From positions 219,596 through 283,595 of the forward strand of contig NZ_JBBEXE010000006.1 of the NCBI RefSeq assembly GCF_037645805.1: a stretch of DNA of 64,000 nt, in the 5' to 3' direction. The position numbers and the translations under genes were made by a program. Below the pieces are notes generated by a model. That model saw only the letters and a list, made by a program, of their open reading frames with translations. It was not told where the DNA came from and did no database searches. Numbering within the stretch: the stretch's first letter is position 1; every line of letters starts with the position of its first letter. This document shows positions 26,472 through 35,062 of the stretch, piece after piece. Origin of the DNA: Leptobacterium_A meishanense (GTDB taxonomy: Bacteria; Bacteroidota; Bacteroidia; Flavobacteriales; Flavobacteriaceae).

Positions 26472-27599
26472 ATGAGAAAGCACATTTTATTAGTCAGTAT
26501 TGTATATGTATTGTTGGGATGTCAAGGCAAAAAACCAAAAGAAGAAGTTCCTCAAGAAAAAATAACTATTAAGCATGCACAAGGGTTTCAAGTAAATGTG
26601 TTTGATGGATATAAAGTTATAGAAGTCTTATCGCCATGGCCTGAAGCAACTAACACTTTTAAATATCTTTTGATTGAAGACAGGAAAAAAGCCCCTAAGA
26701 TTGATACATATGATGCTGTTGTAGAGATCCCTGTTGAACGAATTGTAGTGACTTCTACAACACATATTCCAACCCTGGAAGCTTTGGGAGTAGAAAAAAA
26801 CCTGGTAGGTTTCCCTGATACAAAATATATTTCTTCTGAAAAAACCAGAAACAATATTAAAAATGGAAAAATAAAAGAATTAGGTGTAAATGAAGGAATC
26901 AATACTGAAATACTTATTGACCTACAACCGGATGTTGTAATTGGTTTTTCTATAAATGACCAAAACAAGTCCTATGAAACTATTACAAAGTCAGGTATCC
27001 CGGTAATCTATAATGGTGATTGGACAGAGAAAACACCATTAGGAAAAGCAGAATGGATAAAGTTCTTTGCTCCGTTCTTCAATGCAGAACATAAAGCAGA
27101 TAGCATCTTCAACAGTATTGAATCAGAATATATAAAGACTAAAAAGATTGCTAAAAAAGCCACTAGCAAACCTACCGTTTTAAGTGGTGCATTGTACAAA
27201 GATATTTGGTATTTACCTGCGGGAGAAAGTTGGGCTGCTCAGTTTATTACCGATGCCAATGCCGATTACCTTTGGAAAAATTCTAAAGGAACGGGTAGTT
27301 TATATCTAAGTTTTGAAAGTGTACTGGAAAAAGGTATAAATGCCAATTTTTGGATAGGCCCTGCTCAATTTACTTCTTATGAAGAAATGATTACTGCCAA
27401 TAGGCACTATGATCAATTTGATGCATTCAATAAAAAAAGGGTATACACGTTTAGTGCAACAAGAGGCGAGACAGGAGGTGTGCTTTATTATGAGCTGGCA
27501 CCAAACAGACCGGATATTGTGCTTAAGGATCTCGTGCGTATCTTACATCCTGAACTTTTCCCCGAATACAACCCTTTCTTTTTTAAACCTCTGAAATAA
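26472..27599 (+). CDS. ABC transporter substrate-binding lipoprotein, BtuF-like
   Basis: 375 residues from MRKHILLVSIVYVLLGCQG, a lipoprotein signal with Cys in LLGC; an in-frame TTG at 26463 is less likely. Class III (helical-backbone) binding protein features: 'VVTSTTHIPTLEALGVEKNL', 'LIDLQPDVVIGFS', 'SGIPVIYNGDWTEKTPLGKA' and 'WAAQFITDANADYLW'. It heads an ABC operon divergent from the riboswitch-controlled receptor, so cobalamin is the likely ligand, although the family also binds siderophores. A TATTTTTG box (26458-26465) lies only ~7 bp before the ATG. Confidence 0.87.
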   Translation: MRKHILLVSIVYVLLGCQGKKPKEEVPQEKITIKHAQGFQVNVFDGYKVIEVLSPWPEATNTFKYLLIEDRKKAPKIDTYDAVVEIPVERIVVTSTTHIPTLEALGVEKNLVGFPDTKYISSEKTRNNIKNGKIKELGVNEGINTEILIDLQPDVVIGFSINDQNKSYETITKSGIPVIYNGDWTEKTPLGKAEWIKFFAPFFNAEHKADSIFNSIESEYIKTKKIAKKATSKPTVLSGALYKDIWYLPAGESWAAQFITDANADYLWKNSKGTGSLYLSFESVLEKGINANFWIGPAQFTSYEEMITANRHYDQFDAFNKKRVYTFSATRGETGGVLYYELAPNRPDIVLKDLVRILHPELFPEYNPFFFKPLK

Positions 27600-27601
27600 T
27601 T

Positions 27602-28633
27602 TTGGATCAAAAAAAAACATATCACTTACCCTTTAGTATCCTTATCATTATTCTGGTTATAGGAATGTTTATAAATATCAGTCTTGGATCAGTATATATT
27701 CCTTTTAAAAGCGTTTTTTTATCGCTAATTGGTGGGGAAGTAGAAAAAGAATCATGGGTTTATATCATTCGAAACTACCGTGTTCCTAAAGCAATTACTG
27801 CTATAATGGTTGGCGGTGGACTATCACTTAGTGGATTATTAATGCAAACACTGTTCAGAAACCCTTTGGCAGGCCCATTTGTATTAGGTATTAGCTCTGG
27901 TGCCAGTTTAGGAGTTGCTTTTCTCCTTTTGGGAAGTGCTTTTATTGGAGGTTGGTTAACTACAAACATCGTTAGTAATGCTTCTATTGCCATTGCAGCA
28001 AGCTTTGGGAGTTTTTTAGTGTTAGTAGCGGTAATGATTGTTGCATCCAGAATACGTGATACGATGGCCATACTCATCATTGGGCTTATGTTTGGTAGTA
28101 TTACTGCTGCTGTAGTAAGCGTACTTTCTTATTTCAGTCATATGAAACAACTGCAGCAATATGTTTTCTGGTCATTCGGAAGCCTTGGTAATTTAAGTTG
28201 GAACGAATTGTTCCTTTTTGGGGTCATTTTTATGATAGGTGGGTTTCTCAGTATTCTCTCCTTAAAAGCATTAAATGCGCTATTATTAGGCGAAAATTAC
28301 GCAAAGAGCTTAGGATTAAATATAAAGCAATCGCGATACCTCATTATCATTGCAACAAGTTTATTGGCAGGAAGTGCTACTGCCTTTGCTGGTCCTATCG
28401 CCTTCATTGGATTGGCAGTGCCACACCTTACAAAGCAAATATTCAATACTACCAATCACAAAACACTTATCCCGGCTGTTATTTTATATGGTGCAATATT
28501 AATGTTGTTATGTGATAGTATTGCCCAATTACCAGGTAGTCAGTTTACATTACCCATTAATGCTATCACCTCTCTGGTAGGCGCCCCGGTAGTAGTTTGG
28601 TTGTTAGTAAAAAAGCAGAAAATGGTATTTTAA
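27602..28633 (+). CDS. ABC transporter permease, BtuC/FecCD family
   Basis: 343 residues starting with TTG at 27602, 2 bp after the btuF stop (no ATG until far inside the protein; the TTG start gives the normal family length). About ten hydrophobic helices, with the FecCD motifs 'WVYIIRNYRVPKAITAIMVG', 'FRNPLAGPFVLGISSGASLG', 'FWSFGSLGNLSWNELFLFG', 'GPIAFIGLAVPHLTKQIF' (coupling region) and 'LPINAITSLVGAPVVVWLL'. Inner-membrane channel of the B12-type importer. Confidence 0.93.
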   Translation: MDQKKTYHLPFSILIIILVIGMFINISLGSVYIPFKSVFLSLIGGEVEKESWVYIIRNYRVPKAITAIMVGGGLSLSGLLMQTLFRNPLAGPFVLGISSGASLGVAFLLLGSAFIGGWLTTNIVSNASIAIAASFGSFLVLVAVMIVASRIRDTMAILIIGLMFGSITAAVVSVLSYFSHMKQLQQYVFWSFGSLGNLSWNELFLFGVIFMIGGFLSILSLKALNALLLGENYAKSLGLNIKQSRYLIIIATSLLAGSATAFAGPIAFIGLAVPHLTKQIFNTTNHKTLIPAVILYGAILMLLCDSIAQLPGSQFTLPINAITSLVGAPVVVWLLVKKQKMVF

Positions 28634-28739
28634 TCATTAAGAAAATAAAAGAGCAATTATAAAACCTGAAGAAAAAAATACTGTCCTTATTGTTGAAAAC
28701 CTAAACATTGGGTATAAAACCAAAAAACAGCTTACTGAA

Positions 28740-29453
28740 GTGGCAAATACCATTAACTTTTCACTTCAGCTAGGAGAACTTGTTGCTATCGTGGGTGCTA
28801 ATGGAGTAGGCAAATCTACTTTACTACGAACTTTAGCTGCTGTTCAACCCAAATTATCCGGAAAAATACAACTTAATGATAAAGAACTTCAGGCTCACAC
28901 CCCTACTTCATTGGCCAAAGAACTGAGTATTGTCCTTACCGAACCCATTTCTTCAAAAAACCTAACCGTCAATGAAGTAGTAGCACTAGGAAGGCATCCT
29001 TATACCAATTGGATTGGGACATTGACTGAAAATGATCGTATTAAAATCCGGAAAACATTAATGCTTACCAACATGTTGGAATTACAATACAAAAGGTGTT
29101 ATGAACTGAGTGACGGCCAACTCCAAAAAGCAATGATTACAAGGGCTCTTGCACAAGACACACCACTTATGATATTAGATGAGCCAACTACGCACCTAGA
29201 CATTTACCATAAAGCGTATATATTAAAGCTGTTGAAAAAAATTGCACATGAAACACAGCGGGCCGTTTTATTTTCATCACATGAAATAGAAATGGCCATC
29301 CAATTGTGTGATAAAATATTGGTAATGACGCCTACCGGCAGTATTTTTGGACAACCATTTGAATTGATTGAACAAAATACCTTTTCTAACCTATTCCCGA
29401 AAGATTTAATTGACTTTGATGCTGCTTCCGGAACGTTCAAAATTAACAAATAA
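28740..29453 (+). CDS. ABC transporter ATP-binding protein, BtuD-like
   Basis: Given from the GTG at 28740, the first canonical start (237 residues). Walker A 'VGANGVGKSTLL', Q-loop region 'IVLTEPISSKNLTVNEVVAL', signature 'YELSDGQLQKAMITRALAQD' (LSDGQ), Walker B 'LMILDEPTTHLD' and H-loop 'VLFSSHEIEMAI'. Coding similarity extends at least to 28683 ('VLIVENLNIGYKTKKQ', including the A-loop Tyr), but no in-frame ATG, GTG or TTG exists after the stop at 28638. An ATT at 28656 is the best-placed codon for a full-length start. Third gene of the B12 ABC operon. Confidence 0.88.
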   Translation: MANTINFSLQLGELVAIVGANGVGKSTLLRTLAAVQPKLSGKIQLNDKELQAHTPTSLAKELSIVLTEPISSKNLTVNEVVALGRHPYTNWIGTLTENDRIKIRKTLMLTNMLELQYKRCYELSDGQLQKAMITRALAQDTPLMILDEPTTHLDIYHKAYILKLLKKIAHETQRAVLFSSHEIEMAIQLCDKILVMTPTGSIFGQPFELIEQNTFSNLFPKDLIDFDAASGTFKINK

Positions 29454-29521
29454 TCTTCCGGTTTTCAATGAAGTTAAAAACCATATAAAATTTTATCTTT
29501 ACACTAAACTGAAAACAAAAA

Positions 29522-30838
29522 ATGTCAGCAGCTGCTATTACTATTATTATTTCCTTTATAGCTGTCGGGGTTGGTACAATTTTGGGTATGTTTATTCAAA
29601 ACTTGAGAACACAGGTCAGACAAAGTGCTCTTTTGGAACGTGAATCACAATTACGTACAACCATTGATGAACTAAAGCGTGCCAATCAATTAGATAAAGA
29701 AGAAAAAGAAACACTACGACAAGGGAAAGAAGCCATTAATATACAGCTTATCAAAAAGGAAGCTGACCTTGAAAACCTGCTTCATAAAAATAAAGAACAA
29801 AAAGAAGAAGTAGAAAAACTTCAAGAAAAATTTACCAAAGAATTTGAAAACCTTGCCAATAAAATCCTTGATGAGAAATCAAACAAATTTACCGAGCAGA
29901 ACAAAGAGAACATTAAAAATATTTTAACCCCTTTACAAGAACGCATTCAACTTTTTGAAAAAAAGGTAGAAGCAACCCATAAAGAAAGTATTGATTATCA
30001 TGCTGCCCTCCGTCAACAAATACTTGGATTAAAAGAACTTAACGAACAAATGAGCAAAGAAGCCGTCAATTTGACAAAAGCACTTAAAGGCGATAGCAAA
30101 ATGCAAGGGAATTGGGGTGAGCTTGTCTTAGAGCGCGTTCTTGAAAAAAGTGGCCTTGAAAAAGGGCGGGAATATGAAATACAGCAAAGTTTCAAGGCTG
30201 AAGATGGTTCCCGCATTATGCCCGATGTGATCATTCACTTACCGGACGGTAAAAAAATGGTCATTGATGCCAAAGTTTCTTTAACAGCTTATGAACGGTA
30301 TGTAAATACTGAGGATGAAGAACAACAAAGATATTTAAAAGAGCACATAAATTCCATTCAGCGGCACATAGCCCAACTCTCAGATAAAAAATATGAAGAC
30401 ATCTATGAGATGGAAAGCCCTGATTTTGTACTTATGTTTATCCCCATAGAACCGGCATTTGCGATTGCCATCAATCAAGACAATACGTTATATAATAAAG
30501 CTTTTGAAAAGAATATCGTCATTGTAACACCTTCTACATTATTGGCTACATTACGTACTATTGATTCCATGTGGAACAATGAAAAACAACAACGCAACGC
30601 TATTGAAATTGCCCGGCAAGCAGGTGCACTCTATGACAAGTTTGAAGGCTTTATTACTGACCTTACTAAATTGGGTAAAAAAATGGATGAAGCCAAAGAT
30701 GAGTACAAAGGTGCCATGAATAAACTCTTTGAAGGCCGGGGTAATATCGTTACAACTATTGAAAAGTTAAAAAAGATGGGCGCCAAAGCCAAAAAATCAC
30801 TTCCTGACCCTATCCTAAAGCGTGCAGAAGAGGAATGA
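29522..30838 (+). CDS. rmuC: DNA recombination protein RmuC
   Basis: 438 residues. An N-terminal membrane anchor (ITIIISFIAVGVGTILGMF), a long coiled coil (residues ~40-190, rich in E, K and Q) and the RmuC nuclease-like domain: 'GNWGELVLERVLEKSGLEKG', 'MPDVIIHLPDGKKMVIDAKV' (PD..D.K-type catalytic residues) and 'TPSTLLATLRTIDSMWNNEK'. RmuC limits inversions at short inverted repeats and contributes to phage defence in E. coli. The stop overlaps the next gene's ATG (ATGATA). Confidence 0.93.
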   Translation: MSAAAITIIISFIAVGVGTILGMFIQNLRTQVRQSALLERESQLRTTIDELKRANQLDKEEKETLRQGKEAINIQLIKKEADLENLLHKNKEQKEEVEKLQEKFTKEFENLANKILDEKSNKFTEQNKENIKNILTPLQERIQLFEKKVEATHKESIDYHAALRQQILGLKELNEQMSKEAVNLTKALKGDSKMQGNWGELVLERVLEKSGLEKGREYEIQQSFKAEDGSRIMPDVIIHLPDGKKMVIDAKVSLTAYERYVNTEDEEQQRYLKEHINSIQRHIAQLSDKKYEDIYEMESPDFVLMFIPIEPAFAIAINQDNTLYNKAFEKNIVIVTPSTLLATLRTIDSMWNNEKQQRNAIEIARQAGALYDKFEGFITDLTKLGKKMDEAKDEYKGAMNKLFEGRGNIVTTIEKLKKMGAKAKKSLPDPILKRAEEE

Positions 30839-31704
30839 TATTATCTTGTTCCTATATAGCTTTTACCCTTTATAAGTATAGAAAATATGAATTTAAATAT
30901 ATCTTCATAACAATACTATTCGTTCTTAGCTTTATATCTTGCCAGAAAAAAGCTGATTCCTACTCTGTCATGAAAGACCCTGTTTTGGGCATGAAATTTA
31001 TACGAATCCCAAAAGGGAGTTTCCAAATGGGAAGCCATAAATACAATGATACTATAAATGCAGAATTATTGCACAAGGTAATTATATCAAAAGATTATTG
31101 GCTAAGCCAAACGGAAGTTACTCAAAACCAATGGCAAAAGATCATGGGAAATGAAGAAATTCACCCTGAAAAACCTTCCCCTTTTCGGAATACAAATCCA
31201 AACTATCCAATTGTTAGTATTTCATACTTTGATATAGAAATCTTTCTAAATAAATTAAATGTACTATCTAATGAATATCATTTTCGACTTCCAACAGAAG
31301 CTGAATGGGAATATGCTTGTAGGGCAGGAACAAAAACTCCTTTTTCTTATGGTCTGTATCTAACAGACACTTTAGCTAATTACAATGCTGAAATAGCTTC
31401 AAAATATTCAGTATCAGGAGCATACCATGGAAGCCCAAAACCTGTTAGAAGCTATCCTCCTAACCAATGGGGGTTATACGATATGCATGGCAATGTTTGG
31501 GAATGGGTTAGTGATTGGTATGGACCTTATCCAAAAGAAGAGATTACGGACCCTAAGGGAGCTTCCTACGGAAAAGAAAAGGTATTAAGAGGAGGTAGTT
31601 GGTATTTTGGGGCTGAAAATGCAAAATCTTCCCATAGAAAAACACATGAACCAGGATTATGGGGGTTTTCAATTGGATTTAGAATTGTCTGTGAAAAAAT
31701 TTAA
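30835..31704 (+). CDS. SUMF1/formylglycine-generating-enzyme-fold lipoprotein
   Basis: 289 residues. N-terminal hydrophobic segment with lipobox 'FVLSFISCQ', then the C-type-lectin-like SUMF1 fold: 'IRIPKGSFQMGSHKYND', 'WLSQTEVTQNQWQKIMG', 'RLPTEAEWEYACRAGTKTPF', 'MHGNVWEWVSDWYGPYP' and 'VLRGGSWYFGAENAKSSHR'. The two catalytic Cys of true formylglycine-generating enzymes are expected after RGGS and are absent, so it is probably a binding or structural member, as GldJ/GldK-type proteins are. Coupled to rmuC by a 4-bp overlap. Confidence 0.88.
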   Translation: MILSCSYIAFTLYKYRKYEFKYIFITILFVLSFISCQKKADSYSVMKDPVLGMKFIRIPKGSFQMGSHKYNDTINAELLHKVIISKDYWLSQTEVTQNQWQKIMGNEEIHPEKPSPFRNTNPNYPIVSISYFDIEIFLNKLNVLSNEYHFRLPTEAEWEYACRAGTKTPFSYGLYLTDTLANYNAEIASKYSVSGAYHGSPKPVRSYPPNQWGLYDMHGNVWEWVSDWYGPYPKEEITDPKGASYGKEKVLRGGSWYFGAENAKSSHRKTHEPGLWGFSIGFRIVCEKI

Positions 31705-31775
31705 TAGAAACATTTATTTTTCTTAGTCCCCACATTCCACAGAAATTATAGCATCATCCCTAAAAAGGGATATAC

Positions 31776-34628
31776 TTATTTACTCAAATACATTTTCCTT
31801 CGAGAATAGAGGTTATAAAAATCATCATCCTTTAAACTATCTATAAACAAAATACTCTCTCCGGTACTCTTCATTTCCGGCCCAAGATTTTTGTTGACAT
31901 TCGGGAATTTATTAAAAGAAAATACCGGTTGTTTAATGGCATAGCCTTCCAGTTGAGGATTAAACGTAAAATCTTTTATTTTTTTATGCCCTAGCATTAC
32001 CTTAGTCGCATAGTTTACATAGGGTTCTTTATATGCTTTGGCAATAAATGGGACGGTACGGGAAGCTCTTGGATTGGCTTCTATAATATATACCGTATCA
32101 TCCTTAATGGCAAATTGAATATTGATAAGCCCCACTGTATTTAATGCCAATGCAATTTTCTTGGTGTGGTCTTTTATCTGTTGCATCACGAATTCTCCAA
32201 GATTGAACGGTGGCAAGGTGGCATTCGAATCACCGGAGTGGATACCACAAGGCTCAATATGTTCCATAATTCCGATAATATATACATCTTCGCCGTCACA
32301 AATGGCATCTGCTTCTGCTTCTATAGCGCCATCCAAGTAATGATCGAGCAATAATTTGTTATTAGGGATTTTTCGGAGCAAATCTACCACATGCTCTTCT
32401 AGCTCTTGTTTGTTAATCACAATTTTCATTCCTTGTCCACCTAACACATAGGATGGCCGTACCAATAATGGGAAATGAAGTTCATCAGCAAGCTTTAAAG
32501 CTTCTTCAGCTGTTTCGGCCACACCAAATTTTGGATATGGAATATCATTCTCTTTTAAGAGCGTTGAAAAACTTCCCCGGTCTTCTGCCAAATCAAGTGA
32601 TTTAAAACTTGTCCCAATAATATTGATACCATATTTATCGAGTTTTTCAGCCAATTTCAAAGCAGTCTGTCCACCTAACTGGACAATTACCCCTTCGGGT
32701 TTTTCATGCCGGATGATATCATAGATATGTTCCCAGAAAACAGGCTCGAAATACAACTTATCTGCTGTATCAAAATCAGTAGAAACTGTTTCAGGATTAC
32801 AGTTGATCATAATAGTTTCATAACCACACTCAGCAGCTGCTAGCACACCATGTACACAACAATAATCAAATTCGATTCCTTGCCCGATGCGGTTTGGCCC
32901 TGAACCCAATACTAAAATCTTTTTCCGGTCGGTTACATTACTTTCATTATCAATATATCGGCTTCCATCAGCAGTTTCTACTTCTGCTTCAAAAGTTGAA
33001 TAGTAGTATGGCGTTAACGCTTTAAACTCTGCTGCACAGGTGTCTACTAGTTTGTAAACGCGTTTTACGCCCAATTCATCACGTTTTTTATAAACTTCAC
33101 TTTCCCAACAGCCTAACATATGGGCAATTTGCCGGTCAGCAAAACCTTTTTGTTTAGCTTCTAACAATAATTCTTTTGGAAGGGTCTCTATAGTGTACGT
33201 GCTGATTTCTTTTTCAAGGTGGTGAAGTTCTTCATATTGCTTGAGAAACCACATGTCGATCTTTGTAATTTCATTGATCCTGCTTAATGGAATCCCTATC
33301 TGAATGGCGTCATAAATAACAAATACACGGTCCCAACTAGGCTTAGTGAGCTTTTCTATAATCTGATCGTAATTGGTATAGCCTTTTCCATCAGCTCCCA
33401 ATCCATTCCGTTTGATTTCCAACGACTGTGTAGCTTTATGCAAAGCTTCCTGAAAGGAGCGACCAATGCCCATCACTTCTCCTACAGATTTCATTTGAAG
33501 CCCTAACGTACGGTCAGCACCTTCAAACTTATCAAAATTCCAACGTGGTATTTTTACTATGACATAATCGAGGGTGGGTTCAAATAGTGCTGAAGTTGAT
33601 TTAGTAATTTGATTGTTCAGCTCATCCAATGTATAACCAATCGCCAGTTTTGCGGCAACTTTTGCAATAGGGTAACCAGTTGCTTTTGATGCCAATGCAG
33701 ATGAGCGTGATACCCTTGGGTTAATCTCGATTGCAATGATATCTTCTTTTTCATCAGGGCTTACAGCAAATTGTACGTTACATCCTCCTGCAAAATCACC
33801 AATGCTCCGCATCATTTTTATGGCCATATCCCGCATCCGTTGAAACGTCCTATCAGATAAGGTCATCGCAGGCGCAACAGTAATAGAGTCACCGGTGTGG
33901 ATTCCCATAGGATCCATATTTTCTACGGTACAGATAATAACTACATTGTCATTCTTGTCCCGGAGCAATTCCAACTCATATTCTTTCCAACCTAACAAGG
34001 CTTTGTCAATCAATACTTCATGTATGGGAGATGCTTCCAATCCTCTGGTAAGCAATTCATCAAATTCTTCTTTGTTATGTACAAAAGAAGCTCCTGTGCC
34101 TCCTAAAGTAAAGGATGGGCGTATCACTAATGGAAACCCAAATTCTTGTGCAATTTCTTTTCCTTTCAAAAAAGAGGTGGCTATCTTGGCAGGTGCTACA
34201 GGGATAGCTATTTTTTTTAACAGCTCTTTGAATTTTTCGCGATCTTCGGTTATTTGAATAGCATCTATATCAACACCAATAATTTCAACATCAAAATCGC
34301 CCCATATTCCCTTCTCATCAGCTTCTATACATAGGTTTAGTGCTGTTTGTCCGCCCATAGTAGGTAACACCGCATCAATTTCGGGGTGTTTTTTCAGGAT
34401 GTCTATAATTGATTTGGTTGTTAACGGTTTTAAATAAATATGGTCGGCCATTACCGGATCGGTCATAATAGTTGCCGGGTTACTATTAATGAGTACTGTT
34501 TTTATCCCATCTTCTTTTAATGATCGAAGGGCTTGCGATCCGGAATAATCAAACTCACATGCTTGACCAATAATAATAGGCCCTGAGCCTATAATTAAAA
34601 TTGTCTTGATGTCTTTTCTTTTTGGCAT
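31776..34628 (-). CDS. carB: carbamoyl-phosphate synthase large subunit (no MGS domain)
   Basis: 950 residues, against about 1070 in E. coli. Two ATP-grasp halves: 'IIGSGPIIIGQACEFDYSG' with 'AIEINPRVSRSSALASKATG', and 'VLGSGPNRIGQGIEFDYCC' with 'IIEANPRASRTVPFIAKAY'. The oligomerisation helices lie between them. The sequence stops (NLYSRRKMYLSK) right after the second half, so the C-terminal methylglyoxal-synthase-like allosteric domain is missing, which I believe is normal in Flavobacteriia. Supplies carbamoyl phosphate for pyrimidines and arginine; carA is not in the window. Confidence 0.96.
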   Translation of the reverse strand: MPKRKDIKTILIIGSGPIIIGQACEFDYSGSQALRSLKEDGIKTVLINSNPATIMTDPVMADHIYLKPLTTKSIIDILKKHPEIDAVLPTMGGQTALNLCIEADEKGIWGDFDVEIIGVDIDAIQITEDREKFKELLKKIAIPVAPAKIATSFLKGKEIAQEFGFPLVIRPSFTLGGTGASFVHNKEEFDELLTRGLEASPIHEVLIDKALLGWKEYELELLRDKNDNVVIICTVENMDPMGIHTGDSITVAPAMTLSDRTFQRMRDMAIKMMRSIGDFAGGCNVQFAVSPDEKEDIIAIEINPRVSRSSALASKATGYPIAKVAAKLAIGYTLDELNNQITKSTSALFEPTLDYVIVKIPRWNFDKFEGADRTLGLQMKSVGEVMGIGRSFQEALHKATQSLEIKRNGLGADGKGYTNYDQIIEKLTKPSWDRVFVIYDAIQIGIPLSRINEITKIDMWFLKQYEELHHLEKEISTYTIETLPKELLLEAKQKGFADRQIAHMLGCWESEVYKKRDELGVKRVYKLVDTCAAEFKALTPYYYSTFEAEVETADGSRYIDNESNVTDRKKILVLGSGPNRIGQGIEFDYCCVHGVLAAAECGYETIMINCNPETVSTDFDTADKLYFEPVFWEHIYDIIRHEKPEGVIVQLGGQTALKLAEKLDKYGINIIGTSFKSLDLAEDRGSFSTLLKENDIPYPKFGVAETAEEALKLADELHFPLLVRPSYVLGGQGMKIVINKQELEEHVVDLLRKIPNNKLLLDHYLDGAIEAEADAICDGEDVYIIGIMEHIEPCGIHSGDSNATLPPFNLGEFVMQQIKDHTKKIALALNTVGLINIQFAIKDDTVYIIEANPRASRTVPFIAKAYKEPYVNYATKVMLGHKKIKDFTFNPQLEGYAIKQPVFSFNKFPNVNKNLGPEMKSTGESILFIDSLKDDDFYNLYSRRKMYLSK

Positions 34629-34673
34629 TTTATTATTGCTGTATTGTTTACAATGATAAGGAACTTATGATAT

Positions 34674-34710
34674 ATAAAAAAAGGGTGTTACTTTGAAAGT
34701 AACACCCTTA
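34674..34710 (-). terminator. rpmH terminator
   Basis: A perfect stem AAGGGTGTTAC / GTAACACCCTT (34681-34691 and 34699-34709) with a short AT loop. Read on the minus strand it is followed by seven T (34680-34674). It lies between the rpmH stop and the carB start, so rpmH and carB are separate transcripts. Confidence 0.85.
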
Positions 34711-34734
34711 ATATGTTTATGCTTCTATTAGTCA

Positions 34735-34893
34735 TTATTTTTTATGCCTTGGCTCTGAAGAAACTGTTAACTTCTTTCTCCCCTTTGCTCTTCTACGAGC
34801 TAGCACCTTTCGGCCATTGACTGTAGCCATTCTTTCTCTAAAACCATGTTTGTTTCTTCTCTTTCTTCGTGAGGGCTGAAATGTTCTTTTCAT
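34735..34893 (-). CDS. rpmH: 50S ribosomal protein L34
   Basis: 52 residues: MKRTFQPSRRKRRNKHGFRE, then RMATVNGRKVLARRRAKGRK and KLTVSSEPRHKK. The MKRTFQPS...HGFR.RM.T..GR.VL..RR.KGR signature is diagnostic of L34. It has its own consensus promoter upstream and a strong intrinsic terminator downstream. Confidence 0.98.
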   Translation of the reverse strand: MKRTFQPSRRKRRNKHGFRERMATVNGRKVLARRRAKGRKKLTVSSEPRHKK

Positions 34894-34965
34894 CTTTGAA
34901 ATGTCTTAATGCTTCTAAAAAATGCTTTCTCCATTTTGCCAGAACTACTCTGTAAAAGCGCGGCG

Positions 34966-34996
34966 CAAATATACAAAGAGTTTTTACTCTTACAAA
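34966..34996 (-). promoter_or_regulatory. rpmH promoter (Bacteroidota-type)
   Basis: On the minus strand TTTG (34996-34993), 19 bp, then TATATTTG (34973-34966): the exact -33/-7 consensus. The 5' leader to the L34 start is about 65 nt. A TACCTTTG box for the opposite-strand DUF6263 gene lies at 35030-35037. Confidence 0.8.
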
Positions 34997-35062
34997 CCTA
35001 AAATTAAAAAATATTTATATATGTTTTCTTACCTTTGCGACCCATAACTAAATATATTTTAT

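Noticed and set aside
30835..31704. Sulfatase-activating formylglycine-generating enzyme
   Set aside because: The catalytic Cys pair is missing and no sulfatase gene is near.
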